Below are positions 15,784-25,050 of a DNA stretch of 64,000 nt, piece by piece. Origin of the DNA: an uncultured Tolumonas sp. GTDB lineage: Bacteria; Pseudomonadota; Gammaproteobacteria; Enterobacterales; Aeromonadaceae. Every line of letters starts with the position of its first letter. The stretch's first letter is position 1. The stretch covers positions 1,461,501 through 1,525,500 of the forward strand of contig NZ_OY829944.1 of assembly GCF_963556105.2 (NCBI RefSeq), read 5' to 3'. The notes beneath the pieces were generated by a model that was given only the letters and a program-made list of their open reading frames with translations, did not search any database and was not told the DNA's origin. Position numbers and translations under genes: made by a program.

Positions 15784-18592
15784 TCAACTCATTAGGCTAT
15801 CAATTAATTCTTGAATGTCAGCACTTATTATTCCTTGTGTAATAAAATCCTTTACTTGATTTTCTTTGTTGCTATTTAATTTATAACCGTCATTGGTAGA
15901 CCCTTTTGCAGACTCACGGTTAAAGAATTGCTTATTATTTAAAAATTCAAAATAGTTAGACAGTATCAGGTTATGCTTTAGAGAAGCACATTGTTGTTTA
16001 TACAATTGTTCTGACTTCCAAACAAATGCATTTTGTTTAAAGCCAACTTTAAATATTTTTTTAAGATCTTATTTTATATTGTTAATTTGATCTTGTAGGG
16101 ATTTTTCACCAGTTTCAATTAATTCCTTTATGTTGTCAGGTAATATGAAGTTTTTGAAAATTTTATTTGAAAAGGTGTTTTTTGAAAACAGTTTGGTATC
16201 AATGTTTTTAAATTCACAATCTATAAATGTCAGTTCACTTTCAGGGAACGTTGATTTGGATAGATTGTTGAACTCATTAAAGTAACCATCAACAGAAATG
16301 AATTTCCTGAAATTTAGCGGGAAAAACTCACCATATATAGAAAGATAAACTATTCTTTCTCCAATATTTTTGCCAAAAAGTGATAACAATATATCGGAGT
16401 ATTTGTCTTTGTTCTGAACTTCTGTTGGCATTGCCAAGTACAGTAAGCTTGATATTACTTTTCTTGCAAGTTGAAGATTAAAATCAGATTGTGGCAATTT
16501 ACTTAACATCATCTTTAACGTGTTAGATAAATAATCAATGTTGTCATGGGTTACATTGTTTTTTATCTCAAACACTAACGAACCACCATTATAACAATCT
16601 CTAGCTAAAACTTTTAAAACATTCAAGCTTTGTTCATTGGTGCTCGTATTTATTCGATTTGATATAAACCTAGCTTTTACCCAAAACTCCAATGAGTCAT
16701 ATTTTATTCTAAAGTTAGAGCCGACTCTTTGAAGTAATGGTGATACATAAAAACTTGTGAAGTCTTTTATTTTTTCTTCACTCATATCTATAAGGGAATA
16801 TTCTAGTAACTCATCTAACCCTGATTTTGTTATAGTGCAATTATTTTCAAAAACTATATCCTTTAAAATTTCAAAATAGTCATCACAAGTGATTTTTATC
16901 CCTTGTTTTATGATGTCTCTGTTTATTATTTGATAAATAACTTTGTCTAGGGCTTTGTTTTCTTTGAAATATTTACTTTCACTTTTAATTGCTATATCGC
17001 CTGAAACCCCTTGAGCTTCAACAAGCTCACATAGTAATCTAACTATAAGCGGAGTTACTATTTTGTTACTTTCTATCGATATTTCAGATACATAATCAGA
17101 TACTTTTCGCTCATAACCTTTTCCTTTATGTTCACTACGGTTACCATACCGTGTTGTCAAATATGTTTGGATAAGATTTTCATCAAAGCCTTTAAGCTGG
17201 TAAATATTAACCTTATTTCGATCGAATTTTTCAGAGTTGTTTTCACGAGAGGTAATAATTACAGTACAGTTTAAGTATGTATCGTTAAGTTGAATTACCG
17301 ACTCAATGAATGAATCTAGATTAAACTTGTCTTTTAACTTAGATTCTATTTCGTCTAAACCATCTATAAATATTAACAGATTTCCTGAGCTAATATTTAA
17401 TGCTAAATTATGTGAGTCCAATGTTGTATCTGGATCATCTTGTAAAATTCTATATAAAGATTGAATAGAATCTATAGACTCCTCATAACTATTTAGCTCA
17501 TCAGGCAGATCGAAAGAAGATAGTAGTAAAGCTTTTTTCTTACCACCACTAGCAAGCAGTCGATCTAACTTTTCAATGGCTTGAATGCAAAATGTCGTTT
17601 TACCAACACCGCCACCACCCAATAATATATGTATCGGTTTATTATCTTTATGTTTGTTTTGAATGATTTCATCTAAAAAATCTAAACTTAATTTCTCTGA
17701 TGATTCATCATATAACCATTGATCGATGAAAAATGGATCTGTTGCAACATTACTGGCTTCTTTGAGTCTTGAAGTTAGACAATATTTCCATATGTAATCT
17801 TCAATAAACTCATAACTTAATTCTATGTTTTGACAGTCAGCTATATAATTAATGCATTTGTTTTGAATTGTTTTCTTTCTATCTTTAACTTCTTTCCCTG
17901 TTGTTTTGCTAATTTCTTTTTGGAATAGAAAGGTTAAGCTTATATGTTCTTTTATTTTAGATTTGTTGTTGTTAAATAATTTCTCTAATGATTTTGAAAA
18001 GCTTATATTTCTACCTAAAAAAACAAATCCTATTTTTTTTGCTGTTAACGTCTGAAATAGAGTAAAACTGGAAGTCTTTTTGTTCTTCTATTTTGGTTAC
18101 AGAACGGTTTGGATATACTATTGAAATGATTTTATCACACCGCCAATCTTCATTTTTCGTAACCGTCTTCTCTATGAAGTTATATATTGAAACTGGTATC
18201 TTCTCATCTATATCAATGTAATCTTTATTGTCGAACACATTTCTTAATAAATTTTGAACTGCTTTATTTAGCGCGATTAAATCATTTTCATTAAGTGGGG
18301 TTCCACTGTCATGAGATTCGATGTTGCCAAATGTTTGAATTGCATTAAGATCGGTTTTGATTTTTTTTAGGTGATTTTCGTCTTCACTAAGGTTATTTTT
18401 GTTTAATGTGTCAATTAATGTTTGAAATTTTGTTTCTGAACTTTTTAATTGTGTGTTTTGATTTTCGGAGTTAAGTAGAATTACTCGACATATTGCTTCA
18501 CCTATCTTTCTTGCATCGTTTGCTTTATTGCTAGATTCAAATTCATGCAAATAAGTTTCTAGCCTTTCTAATACTTCGGTAATAGTATGCAC
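15784..18592 (-). pseudogene. STAND/NACHT-like NTPase, broken by a frameshift and a stop
   Basis: Joined frames give about 935 codons. The N-terminal ORF (18011-18592) is a helical domain (KIGEAICRVILL, DUF4145-like). It stops just after a run of eight A residues (T at 18033-18040). Using seven A residues instead continues without a break as IGFVFLGRNISFSKSLEKLF through ITCDDYFEIL. This includes Walker A GGGGVGKTTF and Walker B LLIFIDGLDEIE. The frame meets TAA at 16069-16071, then stays open in the same frame for 95 more codons (DLKKIFKVGF to IQELIDSLMS). The architecture, sensor plus NTPase, is typical of large defence NTPases such as Avs/NACHT types. It is the longest cassette gene here and appears inactive unless recoding occurs. 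Confidence 0.7.
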
Positions 18593-18636
18593 AAAATTTC
18601 CTTATAATTAAATAAAACCGATTTGATACAAAAACA

Positions 18637-18707
18637 TAACTTTTAATTAAACGGCGGCACGCAGTGCCGTCCAGTGAGCAACGCGAACGGGTTTGAATTA
18701 GTTGTTA
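18637..18707 (-). repeat. attC site, class L
   Basis: 71-bp site with stem GGCAC-GCA-GTGCC and arm GCGAACGGGTTTG. Same as the site at 19807. Confidence 0.88.
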
Positions 18708-19115
18708 GGTATGAACAAAGAAAAGTCATTACTTAACAACAACAGAACAGGCTAATTGTGACCACGGATTTTCAATTTTCACTGCACTTGATTCAAACAA
18801 CCGCTTGGAACTACTCGCCGACAATGTTGAATAGCGAAATTTGCTGAAACATCGACTGACTTATTCAGTGAGCGAGAGTGGTTGCTAAAAACACAGCGCC
18901 CCGATGATGAGCCGCTTAGGCGTTACACACTAACAATGCCGATGGTTGCCGACACGTAACCAGTGCAGGATTTACAGTTTGCCGAATCGACAAGAATTCA
19001 TGTTTTGCGCAAGGCAACCCACGCTCAGGTAGTGAACTGCAAAAAACACTGGGCCATCTGCACAGCCGCTTTAGGGCTCAAATTCACCACCAATAAATAA
19101 GCCGCTTTTATTACC
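18708..19115 (-). repeat. Gene-less cassette, family B, copy 1
   Basis: About 408 bases starting GGTATGAACAAAGAAAA and ending TTATTACC. No credible gene. It contains GGTTGCC/GGCAACC inverted arms. It is almost identical to copy 2 on the other side of the RelBE cassette. Confidence 0.85.
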
Positions 19116-19169
19116 TAACTTCGACTTAAGTGGCGGCACGTAGTGCTGTCCAACTTTAAGTTTTTGTTA
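19116..19169 (-). repeat. attC site, class S
   Basis: 54-bp site; the stem GGCAC-GTA-GTGCT has one wobble pair. Confidence 0.9.
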
Positions 19170-19215
19170 AACTTTTGCGTTTCTCAGTGAGAACTGAGTG
19201 TGGTGCTGATAACGA

Positions 19216-19267
19216 TTGGAAAATCACCACAAGCCCACTATAATGACCTAATAAAAGACCTATTAGG
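19216..19267 (+). promoter_or_regulatory. Promoter and operator of the RelBE-like operon
   Basis: TTGGAA (19216-19221) and TATAAT (19239-19244) are 17 bases apart, a strong sigma-70 promoter by inspection. An inverted repeat CCTAATA (19247-19253) / TATTAGG (19261-19267) follows the -10 box and runs into the ribosome site, a likely antitoxin operator. Confidence 0.65.
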
Positions 19268-19274
19268 AGGTTCT

Positions 19275-19523
19275 ATGACAGCCCGAATTCTTGCTGATGT
19301 TGCCGCTAGTATCACTGAACTAAAAGCCAACCCCATGAAGGTTGTTAGTAGTGGCTATGGTGAACCAGTCGCCGTATTAAACCGCAATGAACCAGCTTTC
19401 TATTGTGTACCAGCAGAAGCCTATGAGCTTTTAATGGATCGCTTGGAGGATCTGGAACTTTTAGCTATCGCCAAAGAACGCCAGGATGAACCAAGTATCA
19501 CGGTAGATCTAAATGACCTATAA
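19275..19523 (+). CDS. YefM/RelB-like antitoxin
   Basis: This 82-aa protein starts MTARILADVAASITELKANP with MKVVSSGYGEPVAVLNRNEP, a Phd/YefM-type N-terminal DNA-binding fold, then a charged tail (LEDLELLAIAKERQDEPS) that would bind the toxin. AGGAGG lies right before the ATG; the longer reading from 19200 is rejected. Its last codons overlap the toxin gene by 11 bases. It is on the plus strand with its own promoter. Confidence 0.85.
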   Translation: MTARILADVAASITELKANPMKVVSSGYGEPVAVLNRNEPAFYCVPAEAYELLMDRLEDLELLAIAKERQDEPSITVDLNDL

Positions 19524-19803
19524 ATTAGATTTCAAGAAATCTGCATTGAAAGAATGGCAAAAGCTTGGTTCCTCAATCAGAGAGCAATTGAAGAAAAAAC
19601 TGGCTGAGAGATTGGAAAATCCTCATGTACCAGCAGCAAAACTTTCTGGAGCAGATAATCTCTACAAGATTAAACTGCGGCAATCAGGCTACAGATTAGT
19701 CTATCAAGTCGAAGACAATATTATTACTGTTGTTGTTCTTTCTATCGGTAAACGCGAAAGAAATGATGTTTATAAATCTGCACTAGGCCGAATCGAGCAA
19801 TAA
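19513..19803 (+). CDS. RelE-family mRNA interferase toxin
   Basis: This 96-aa protein matches RelE: YKLDFKKSALKEWQKLGSSI, LYKIKLRQSGYRLVYQVED and VVVLSIGKRERNDVYKSA. The basic and tyrosine residues of the C-terminal half fit ribosome-dependent mRNA cleavage. It overlaps its antitoxin gene by 11 bases. The cassette is flanked on both sides by nearly identical family B cassettes. Confidence 0.9.
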   Translation: MTYKLDFKKSALKEWQKLGSSIREQLKKKLAERLENPHVPAAKLSGADNLYKIKLRQSGYRLVYQVEDNIITVVVLSIGKRERNDVYKSALGRIEQ

Positions 19804-19806
19804 GTT

Positions 19807-19877
19807 TAACTTTTAATTAAACGGCGGCACGCAGTGCCGTCCAGTGAGCAACGCGAACGGGTTTGAATTAGTTGTTA
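19807..19877 (-). repeat. attC site, class L
   Basis: 71-bp site, same sequence as the one at 18637. Confidence 0.88.
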
Positions 19878-20285
19878 GGTATGAACAAAGAAAAGTCATT
19901 ACTTAACAACAACAGAACAGGCTAATTGTGACCACGGATTTTCAATTTTCACTGCACTTGATTCAAACAACCGCTTGGAACTACTCGCCGACAATGTTGA
20001 ATAGCGAAATTTGCTGAAACATCGACTGACTTATTCAGTGAGCGAGAGTGGTTGCTAAAAACACAGCGCCCCGATGATGAGCCGCTTAGGCGTTACACAC
20101 TAACAATGCCGATGGTTGCCGACACGTAACCAGTGCAGGATTTACAGTTTGCCGAATCGACGAGAATTCATGTTTTGCGCAAGGCAACCCACGCTCAGGT
20201 AGTGAACTGCAAAAAACACTGGGCCATCTGCACAGCCGCTTTAGGGCTCAAATTCACCACCAATAAATAAGCCGCTTTTATTACC
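19878..20285 (-). repeat. Gene-less cassette, family B, copy 2
   Basis: Nearly base-for-base identical to copy 1 at 18708-19115; one difference seen is CGACGAGAATTC here against CGACAAGAATTC. No gene. Confidence 0.85.
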
Positions 20286-20339
20286 TAACTTCGTTTTATG
20301 CGGTGGCACGTAGTGCCATCCGACATTAAAATTTTGTTA
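20286..20339 (-). repeat. attC site, class S
   Basis: 54-bp site, GGTGGCAC form, in front of NUDIX copy 2. Confidence 0.9.
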
Positions 20340-20562
20340 TGTGATTTTGTTGTTTCAGCAAACAAGTCGATTTTGATGGTCATGGCTACCGCACTGATTA
20401 ATGACGGATCAGATGCCCAACACCGATGTTCTGCTTTTGATTTGCTCATAGAAACATGATGCCGAATGGTGCTAACAGAGACAAATGAAATCGAGGACTC
20501 ACTTAAGTAAAACTGAGCTATATCAAGGTTATGAGCTGATTTAGCAGGATAAACGAATTGCG

Positions 20563-20967
20563 TTAAAACTTGGCACTGACGACAACCCCAGAATAATTAA
20601 GACAGTCAGAAATGCGCTGTTGTTGGACGCCACTGAGTTCTGAAATGGCGGCATAACGAAATTCAGAATGTTCGTTGCTGAGGATGATTTTAGAAGGTGA
20701 GGGCAGTTCACAGCGAAAAATGAACGCCTGAGAATTATAGGCTGAATGGAAATACACACCGCTGAGATAGTTGATGAGAACATCAGAACCCAGTTCTTCA
20801 CGGCACTCGCGGAGCAAGGCTTCGTGAATGGTTTCGCCGGGTTCTAGTGCACCACCAGGAAGCCCCCAAGATTTAGCGCCATAATCCGCTTTTAAGAGCA
20901 AAACTTCGCCGACAGAATTGAGAATAACCGCGTGACTGCTGAGTCTGAATTTATCATCAAAGGCCAT
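20563..20967 (-). CDS. NUDIX hydrolase, copy 2 (intact)
   Basis: This 134-aa protein starts MAFDDKFRLSSHAVILNSVG and contains the full Nudix box GALEPGETIHEALLRECREE followed by LG. It should hydrolyse a nucleoside diphosphate derivative; the substrate is unknown. It is the intact reference for the altered copies at 7096 and 35067. The 223 bases downstream (20340-20562) are conserved among copies and hold no gene. Confidence 0.9.
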   Translation of the reverse strand: MAFDDKFRLSSHAVILNSVGEVLLLKADYGAKSWGLPGGALEPGETIHEALLRECREELGSDVLINYLSGVYFHSAYNSQAFIFRCELPSPSKIILSNEHSEFRYAAISELSGVQQQRISDCLNYSGVVVSAKF

Positions 20968-20984
20968 TACTACCTCTAATCACA

Positions 20985-21036
20985 TAACTTCGATTTATGG
21001 GGCGGTTGAAAACCGTCCCACATTAAATTTTTGTTA
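20985..21036 (-). repeat. attC site, class G
   Basis: 52-bp site with CGG-TTGAAAA-CCG stem. Confidence 0.9.
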
Positions 21037-21051
21037 GCTTCGTGCCTGACA

Positions 21052-21768
21052 TTAAACGGTTAAATCTTGTGGCCACAAGAAGTAGGGGCCAAATTTGGGG
21101 CTCATTCTGAATTCGCCACCGACTTCTTTGCCTTTAGCGGTGATGTAATGTTTGCCATCACGAGGTTCAAGTAACCCAGTTTGAACCAGTTTATCCATCA
21201 GATCGTGAGTTTTGAGGCCGAGTTTTAAAGCTAATTTTGATGATGTTAATTTCTCAGGGGTATTTGCATCAGTGGCATCATCACCGGCTGCCACAGTGTC
21301 TTTCTCTGTAGACTCGCCGACAACACGTTCGAGAGAGATCCGGACTTCATCACTGACACGGATGATGCGTTGAGCTTCATCGTAAGCATCGCGGTATAAT
21401 TCGTTATCTTCTGAGCGTTGGATGAGAACACCCATTTCATTGTTGTTCACTTGGCTGAATTCGTAGAGATTCAGGCTTGTAATGATGCACATTTCTTCAT
21501 TGAGATAGCATTTAGCATGCAGATTTTTACAGAAACTGGTGCGGATATAAGTCAGCTCTTTTAACCAATTAATTTCTTCTGGTTGTAATTCACTTTTGCC
21601 ATAAACGATACGTACATCAATTTTCAGGCGATTTTTATCAGCTAAAAGTTCTTTTATTCGGTCATTCAGCTTTAAGAATGGGCTGATTAAAATTAGGCGT
21701 TCTTTGGCATCTTTGATTAATTCTTCGAGGAAATAATTAGTAGCACTGGTATTCAGGAATTTAGCCAT
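21052..21768 (-). CDS. Phospholipase D-like protein with C-terminal winged helix-like part
   Basis: This 238-aa protein has one PLD (HKD-type) motif: FCKNLHAKCYLNEEMCIITS, then LNLYEFSQVNNNEMGVLIQ. N-terminally it has ERLILISPFLKLNDRIKEL. A single HKD unit suggests that a dimer forms the active site, as in PLD-type nucleases. The C-terminal region (TSSKLALKLGLKTHDLMDKL) looks like a small winged helix, as in antirepressor tails. Possible nuclease or defence role; substrate unknown. Confidence 0.8.
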   Translation of the reverse strand: MAKFLNTSATNYFLEELIKDAKERLILISPFLKLNDRIKELLADKNRLKIDVRIVYGKSELQPEEINWLKELTYIRTSFCKNLHAKCYLNEEMCIITSLNLYEFSQVNNNEMGVLIQRSEDNELYRDAYDEAQRIIRVSDEVRISLERVVGESTEKDTVAAGDDATDANTPEKLTSSKLALKLGLKTHDLMDKLVQTGLLEPRDGKHYITAKGKEVGGEFRMSPKFGPYFLWPQDLTV

Positions 21769-21829
21769 AAGAATAATCTCAGAAAGTGTTAATGGTTAAA
21801 AAGGAATTCGAATTAAACAAAAAAGAAGC

Positions 21830-21879
21830 TAACTTCGAATTATGGGGCCACGAAGTGGTCCCACATTAATTTTTTGTTA
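21830..21879 (-). repeat. attC site, class G
   Basis: 50-bp site with stem CCAC-GAA-GTGG. Confidence 0.9.
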
Positions 21880-21883
21880 GCTA

Positions 21884-22489
21884 TCACTTCATTGGTTGTC
21901 TTATGACTGTTTTCCATTTGGAAGGAGCAGTCTTTCGTGTGTCACTCAAATAAATTTCATGATGTTTACCAGTTCGAACACCACGAGCATCAATATATCT
22001 ATGAATTTTTTCTACGGTTGGACCTTCTTCTGAAAATGGACCAATGTATAAAATTTGAGCGGATAGACCTTCTGAGAAAGATTCAAAGCGAACATTAACA
22101 GTCGAAATGTTTTTCTTTTTCTCTACAGCATCTAATGCGTGAGCGACCATTTCCTTGGTAACAAAATCAGGTTGCATGATCATGAGTGTCCACAACCAGT
22201 TTGATTTGTCATGAACTGAAAAATTAGTCATATCATCAGTCCACCATAATCCTTCTAGCGGCATGACTGCATAATCAATTTCAAGGCTTCCTTTTTTCAC
22301 CATGAATTTCAATGTGTATGAAATAGAGAAAAGTGTTTCTACAGCGTTAGAAAATAATTCAGATGTATTGGGATCACCATGACCATCAATCATTAAATAA
22401 TTCATGCCTGGAACTTCAACTTGGGTAACTTCTTTGCTTGATGGCAAGTAAAATTGTTTTAGCGTCTTTTTAAGGTCTAATTTTTCCAT
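21884..22489 (-). CDS. GyrI-like small-molecule-binding protein
   Basis: This 201-aa protein fits the GyrI-like (SRPBCC-unrelated, Rob/GyrI effector-binding) family: VPGMNYLMIDGHGDPNTSEL, IDYAVMPLEGLWWTDD and AQILYIGPFSEEGPTVEKIH with HHEIYLSDTRKTAPSKWKT. Such domains bind drugs or hydrophobic small molecules, and some hydrolyse cytotoxic compounds. It is alone in its cassette, with no attached DNA-binding domain. Confidence 0.85.
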   Translation of the reverse strand: MEKLDLKKTLKQFYLPSSKEVTQVEVPGMNYLMIDGHGDPNTSELFSNAVETLFSISYTLKFMVKKGSLEIDYAVMPLEGLWWTDDMTNFSVHDKSNWLWTLMIMQPDFVTKEMVAHALDAVEKKKNISTVNVRFESFSEGLSAQILYIGPFSEEGPTVEKIHRYIDARGVRTGKHHEIYLSDTRKTAPSKWKTVIRQPMK

Positions 22490-22509
22490 ATAAATTATCC
22501 CGTGATAGC

Positions 22510-22563
22510 TAACTTCGTTTTATGCGGTGGCACGTAGTGCCATCCGACATTAAAATTTTGTTA
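22510..22563 (-). repeat. attC site, class S
   Basis: 54-bp site, GGTGGCAC form. Confidence 0.9.
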
Positions 22564-22972
22564 GATATGAACAAATAAAAGCTGTTTATTATCAACCAAA
22601 AAGCTGGCTAAGTGGTGTCACAGACTTTCGTTTTTCACTGTGTTTGATTCAAACAACCGCTTAGAATTACTCGCCGACAATATCGGATCAGCGAAATTTG
22701 CTAAAATCTCAATTTGCTCATTTAACGAGCGGGAAGTGGTTGCTAAAAACACGGCGCCTCGATGATGAGCCGCTTAGGTGTTACACACTGACGGCGCTGA
22801 TGGTTGCCGACACGTAACCAGTACAGGCTTTCAGTTTGCCACTTCACGTGAATTCATGTGTTGCGCGGAGGCAACCCACGCACAGGTAGTGAGCCATAAA
22901 CACCGATGGACCATCTACACAGCTGCTTTAAGGCTTGAATTCACCGTCAACAATTAAGCCGTTTTTATTATC
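22564..22972 (-). repeat. Gene-less cassette, family B, copy 3
   Basis: Diverged copy; its ends are GATATGAAC and TTATC, so the terminal complement changed on both sides (GTTAGATA/TATCTAAC). No gene. Confidence 0.82.
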
Positions 22973-23022
22973 TAACTTCGAATTATGGGGCCACGAAGTG
23001 GTCCCACATTAATTTTTTGTTA
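22973..23022 (-). repeat. attC site, class G
   Basis: 50-bp site with stem CCAC-GAA-GTGG. Confidence 0.9.
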
Positions 23023-23023
23023 G

Positions 23024-23461
23024 CTATCGCTCTTTGATGGGGAATTCTTCATCAGCATTTTGCAGTTCACGCCGGATCTTCATCAGGATTTCACCCGTCA
23101 TATTCGTGCCATGACCATCAACCCCAATGCCCCAGAAATTGTCTGCCGCTGAGTGATCATAGAGTTTACGCTTGGTCAGCTTGAGTGCTTTAGCCAGTTC
23201 GGGGTGTTGCTCAAATCGAGCTCGAATAGCTTGCTCCATCACCGACACTTTAATTTTTTCCCAATCATCACGAATTTTAAAACGTCTGGTTTGTCCGATG
23301 GCGGCACAACGGAACGGGCTTTCACAGACTTTAATTTTCTCAATGATTTCATCATCAGTGAACTTCGCCGCCTGAAAGAATTGTTCGGCGGAATGCCATG
23401 TAAACCCAGCCAAAGAAAAAGGAATGATAGCCAGATTTGAAAAGATATCTTCTTCAGTCAT
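23024..23461 (-). CDS. NADAR-family N-glycosidase-like protein
   Basis: This 145-aa protein belongs to the NADAR/YbiA fold: FTWHSAEQFFQAAKF, ESPFRCAAIGQTRRF and DNFWGIGVDGHGTNMTGEIL. Members cleave N-glycosidic bonds of riboflavin intermediates or remove ADP-ribose from DNA bases, and several sit in phage-defence or counter-defence settings. It is the second gene of a two-gene cassette, two bases after a GNAT gene, so both are probably translated from one mRNA. Confidence 0.88.
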   Translation of the reverse strand: MTEEDIFSNLAIIPFSLAGFTWHSAEQFFQAAKFTDDEIIEKIKVCESPFRCAAIGQTRRFKIRDDWEKIKVSVMEQAIRARFEQHPELAKALKLTKRKLYDHSAADNFWGIGVDGHGTNMTGEILMKIRRELQNADEEFPIKER

Positions 23462-23463
23462 GA

Positions 23464-23940
23464 TCAGGTTGATTTTCTCATATGGATCAGCGCAATCGCA
23501 TGATCATTTTGGTCAGAACGCTGCTCAATATGAAAGGGGACAAAGCCACGACGAGCATAAAGCAATAACGCCTGCGTGTTGGTGTTAAAGCATGAAATTT
23601 CGATGTGAGTGGCAGAGTAGGCGACTTTTGCCAAAGTCATCATATGTTCTAGCAAAAAAGAACCTGCACCTTGACCTCGATAGTCTGGCTTAACGATGAA
23701 ATTGCCAATTTTGCAGCAACCCTGATTTTCCCAGTGATAGAAATTAGCAAACCCGATCACCGAATTATTATGAGTAAGCACCGTAGAGTTTTGCCGATTA
23801 TCAATGGCAGACTGTAATTGTTCACATGTAAGTGGATAAATTGCTTTCGGATAAACGAAATAGAGTTCATCTGCATTTTGAGGAAATGAGCAGATGTGCT
23901 CTAAATCGTTTGGCTCAACAGGCCGACAATTGAAATTCAT
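23464..23940 (-). CDS. GNAT-family N-acetyltransferase
   Basis: This 158-aa protein starts MNFNCRPVEPNDLEHICSFP and has IGNFIVKPDYRGQGAGSFLL (the acetyl-CoA loop RGQGAG) and ALLLYARRGFVP. Substrate unknown. It is the first gene of a two-gene cassette with the NADAR gene; AGGGAT precedes the ATG. Confidence 0.9.
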   Translation of the reverse strand: MNFNCRPVEPNDLEHICSFPQNADELYFVYPKAIYPLTCEQLQSAIDNRQNSTVLTHNNSVIGFANFYHWENQGCCKIGNFIVKPDYRGQGAGSFLLEHMMTLAKVAYSATHIEISCFNTNTQALLLYARRGFVPFHIEQRSDQNDHAIALIHMRKST

Positions 23941-23971
23941 CGAATATCCCTATGAACTTACCCAAGATAGC

Positions 23972-24025
23972 TAACTTCGACTTATGGGGCAGCACGTAGT
24001 GCTGTCCGCCATTAAGTTTTTGTTA
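23972..24025 (-). repeat. attC site, class S/G mixed
   Basis: 54-bp site combining GGGG with stem AGCAC-GTA-GTGCT. Confidence 0.9.
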
Positions 24026-24359
24026 TGTTTTTCTCATATTCATAAGTAGTTAAAAGCCAGAATTCTTGGTTCTTCCAGCTAATTTCTTTAAAAGAAGTTG
24101 TTAATTCACCTGAACAAAGTAATTGTTTCATATAGTCGCTAGGAGATGAGTACGATTTGTAATCGTAACTAAAAGCAAACCCGAGGCTGTTCAGTTTTAA
24201 CATGAGAACTAACAGTTTTTGCTGCCTCAAATCATCATTTGTATAGTCGAGAATAATTTCGTCACCAAAACCAAGTATTTTCCGTTGTAGAGGATCACCA
24301 CTAAGTCTGATGATCTTAGTATCTATTGAGTAAACAGGGCGGGGGCTCTTGACGGCCAT
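24012..24359 (-). CDS. Protein of unknown function
   Basis: This 115-aa protein starts MAVKSPRPVYSIDTKIIRLS. No motif recognised. Its last codons and stop lie inside the attC, so the C-terminus NITKT is encoded by the recombination site and could change after cassette movement. No strong ribosome site is seen. It shares a cassette with 24516-24782, 153 bases away, with no attC between. Confidence 0.5.
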   Translation of the reverse strand: MAVKSPRPVYSIDTKIIRLSGDPLQRKILGFGDEIILDYTNDDLRQQKLLVLMLKLNSLGFAFSYDYKSYSSPSDYMKQLLCSGELTTSFKEISWKNQEFWLLTTYEYEKNITKT

Positions 24360-24515
24360 CACTAAATATTACGTTGTAAGGAGGCATTTTTATCATATAC
24401 ATCCTAGATATATCGCTATAAATAAATGTTTGCGTGCTGCGTCTAATATTATCGTTGAATAAGGTTTCATGCTTTTTCTAGGAATGCTACTTTCAGTTTA
24501 GTAAGCAAATGCTCG

Positions 24516-24782
24516 TCATTTTTTTAGAGGGGAAAACTGTTTGTTTATTTCTGTCTCGATTATTTTTTTGGGATCTTTACCTAATTTTATAAGAGCTTCT
24601 TTGTATGTGTTTATTTGCCACCACGGACAACTAGGATCATTACATGCCTTATCTGGATCACCATCATGCTCATATTCAAAATGAAAGCAAATCCAGTGCA
24701 TTTTTTCGAAAATATCATAGTATTCACGATTAACATCGACTGGTTTATGACATTTTACGCACAACAATTCATCATCTTTCAT
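24516..24782 (-). CDS. Small cysteine-rich protein
   Basis: This 88-aa protein has LLCVKCHKPVD (CxxC) and a second cysteine group (CFHFEYEHDGDPDKACNDPS, then CPWW), a possible zinc-binding fold. Function unknown. It is the first gene of a cassette that also carries 24012-24359. Confidence 0.6.
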   Translation of the reverse strand: MKDDELLCVKCHKPVDVNREYYDIFEKMHWICFHFEYEHDGDPDKACNDPSCPWWQINTYKEALIKLGKDPKKIIETEINKQFSPLKK

Positions 24783-24819
24783 TTTAATATTACCACTATA
24801 TTGATGAGGTGAAAAAACA

Positions 24820-24871
24820 TAACTTTTAATTATGGGGCGGTTGAAAACCGTCCCACATTAATTTTTTGTTA
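24820..24871 (-). repeat. attC site, class G
   Basis: 52-bp site with CGG-TTGAAAA-CCG stem. Confidence 0.9.
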
Positions 24872-24895
24872 TGTGCCGGGTATCAGAATATTCAG

Positions 24896-25048
24896 TTAAG
24901 CTAAAATGATTTTATATTCAACACTCGACACTTTCATGATGTCGCTAACGACGATTTTTTTACGTTTTTGTGTTTCGATCAGGCCATTGACCAGTATGCT
25001 TCCGTATTCAATCATCGATTTTACTTCACCACTGCTTGATTGATGCAA
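24896..25048 (-). pseudogene. S4 RNA-binding-domain-like remnant
   Basis: A 50-codon frame reads SSGEVKSMIEYGSILVNGLI, then ETQKRKKIVVSDIM. This closely resembles the core of YbcJ-type S4 RNA-binding proteins (SGGxAKxxIxxGxVxVNGxxE). The usual first 15-20 residues are missing, and the only upstream start is TTG (25046-25048), three bases past the stop of the 91-aa gene. It may be a truncated gene or one translated by coupling. Confidence 0.4.
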
Positions 25049-25050
25049 TA

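Noticed and set aside
22564-22972. Possible tRNA or rRNA fragment in the GC-richer gene-less cassettes
   Set aside because: No cloverleaf, no CCA end and no conserved rRNA segments found.
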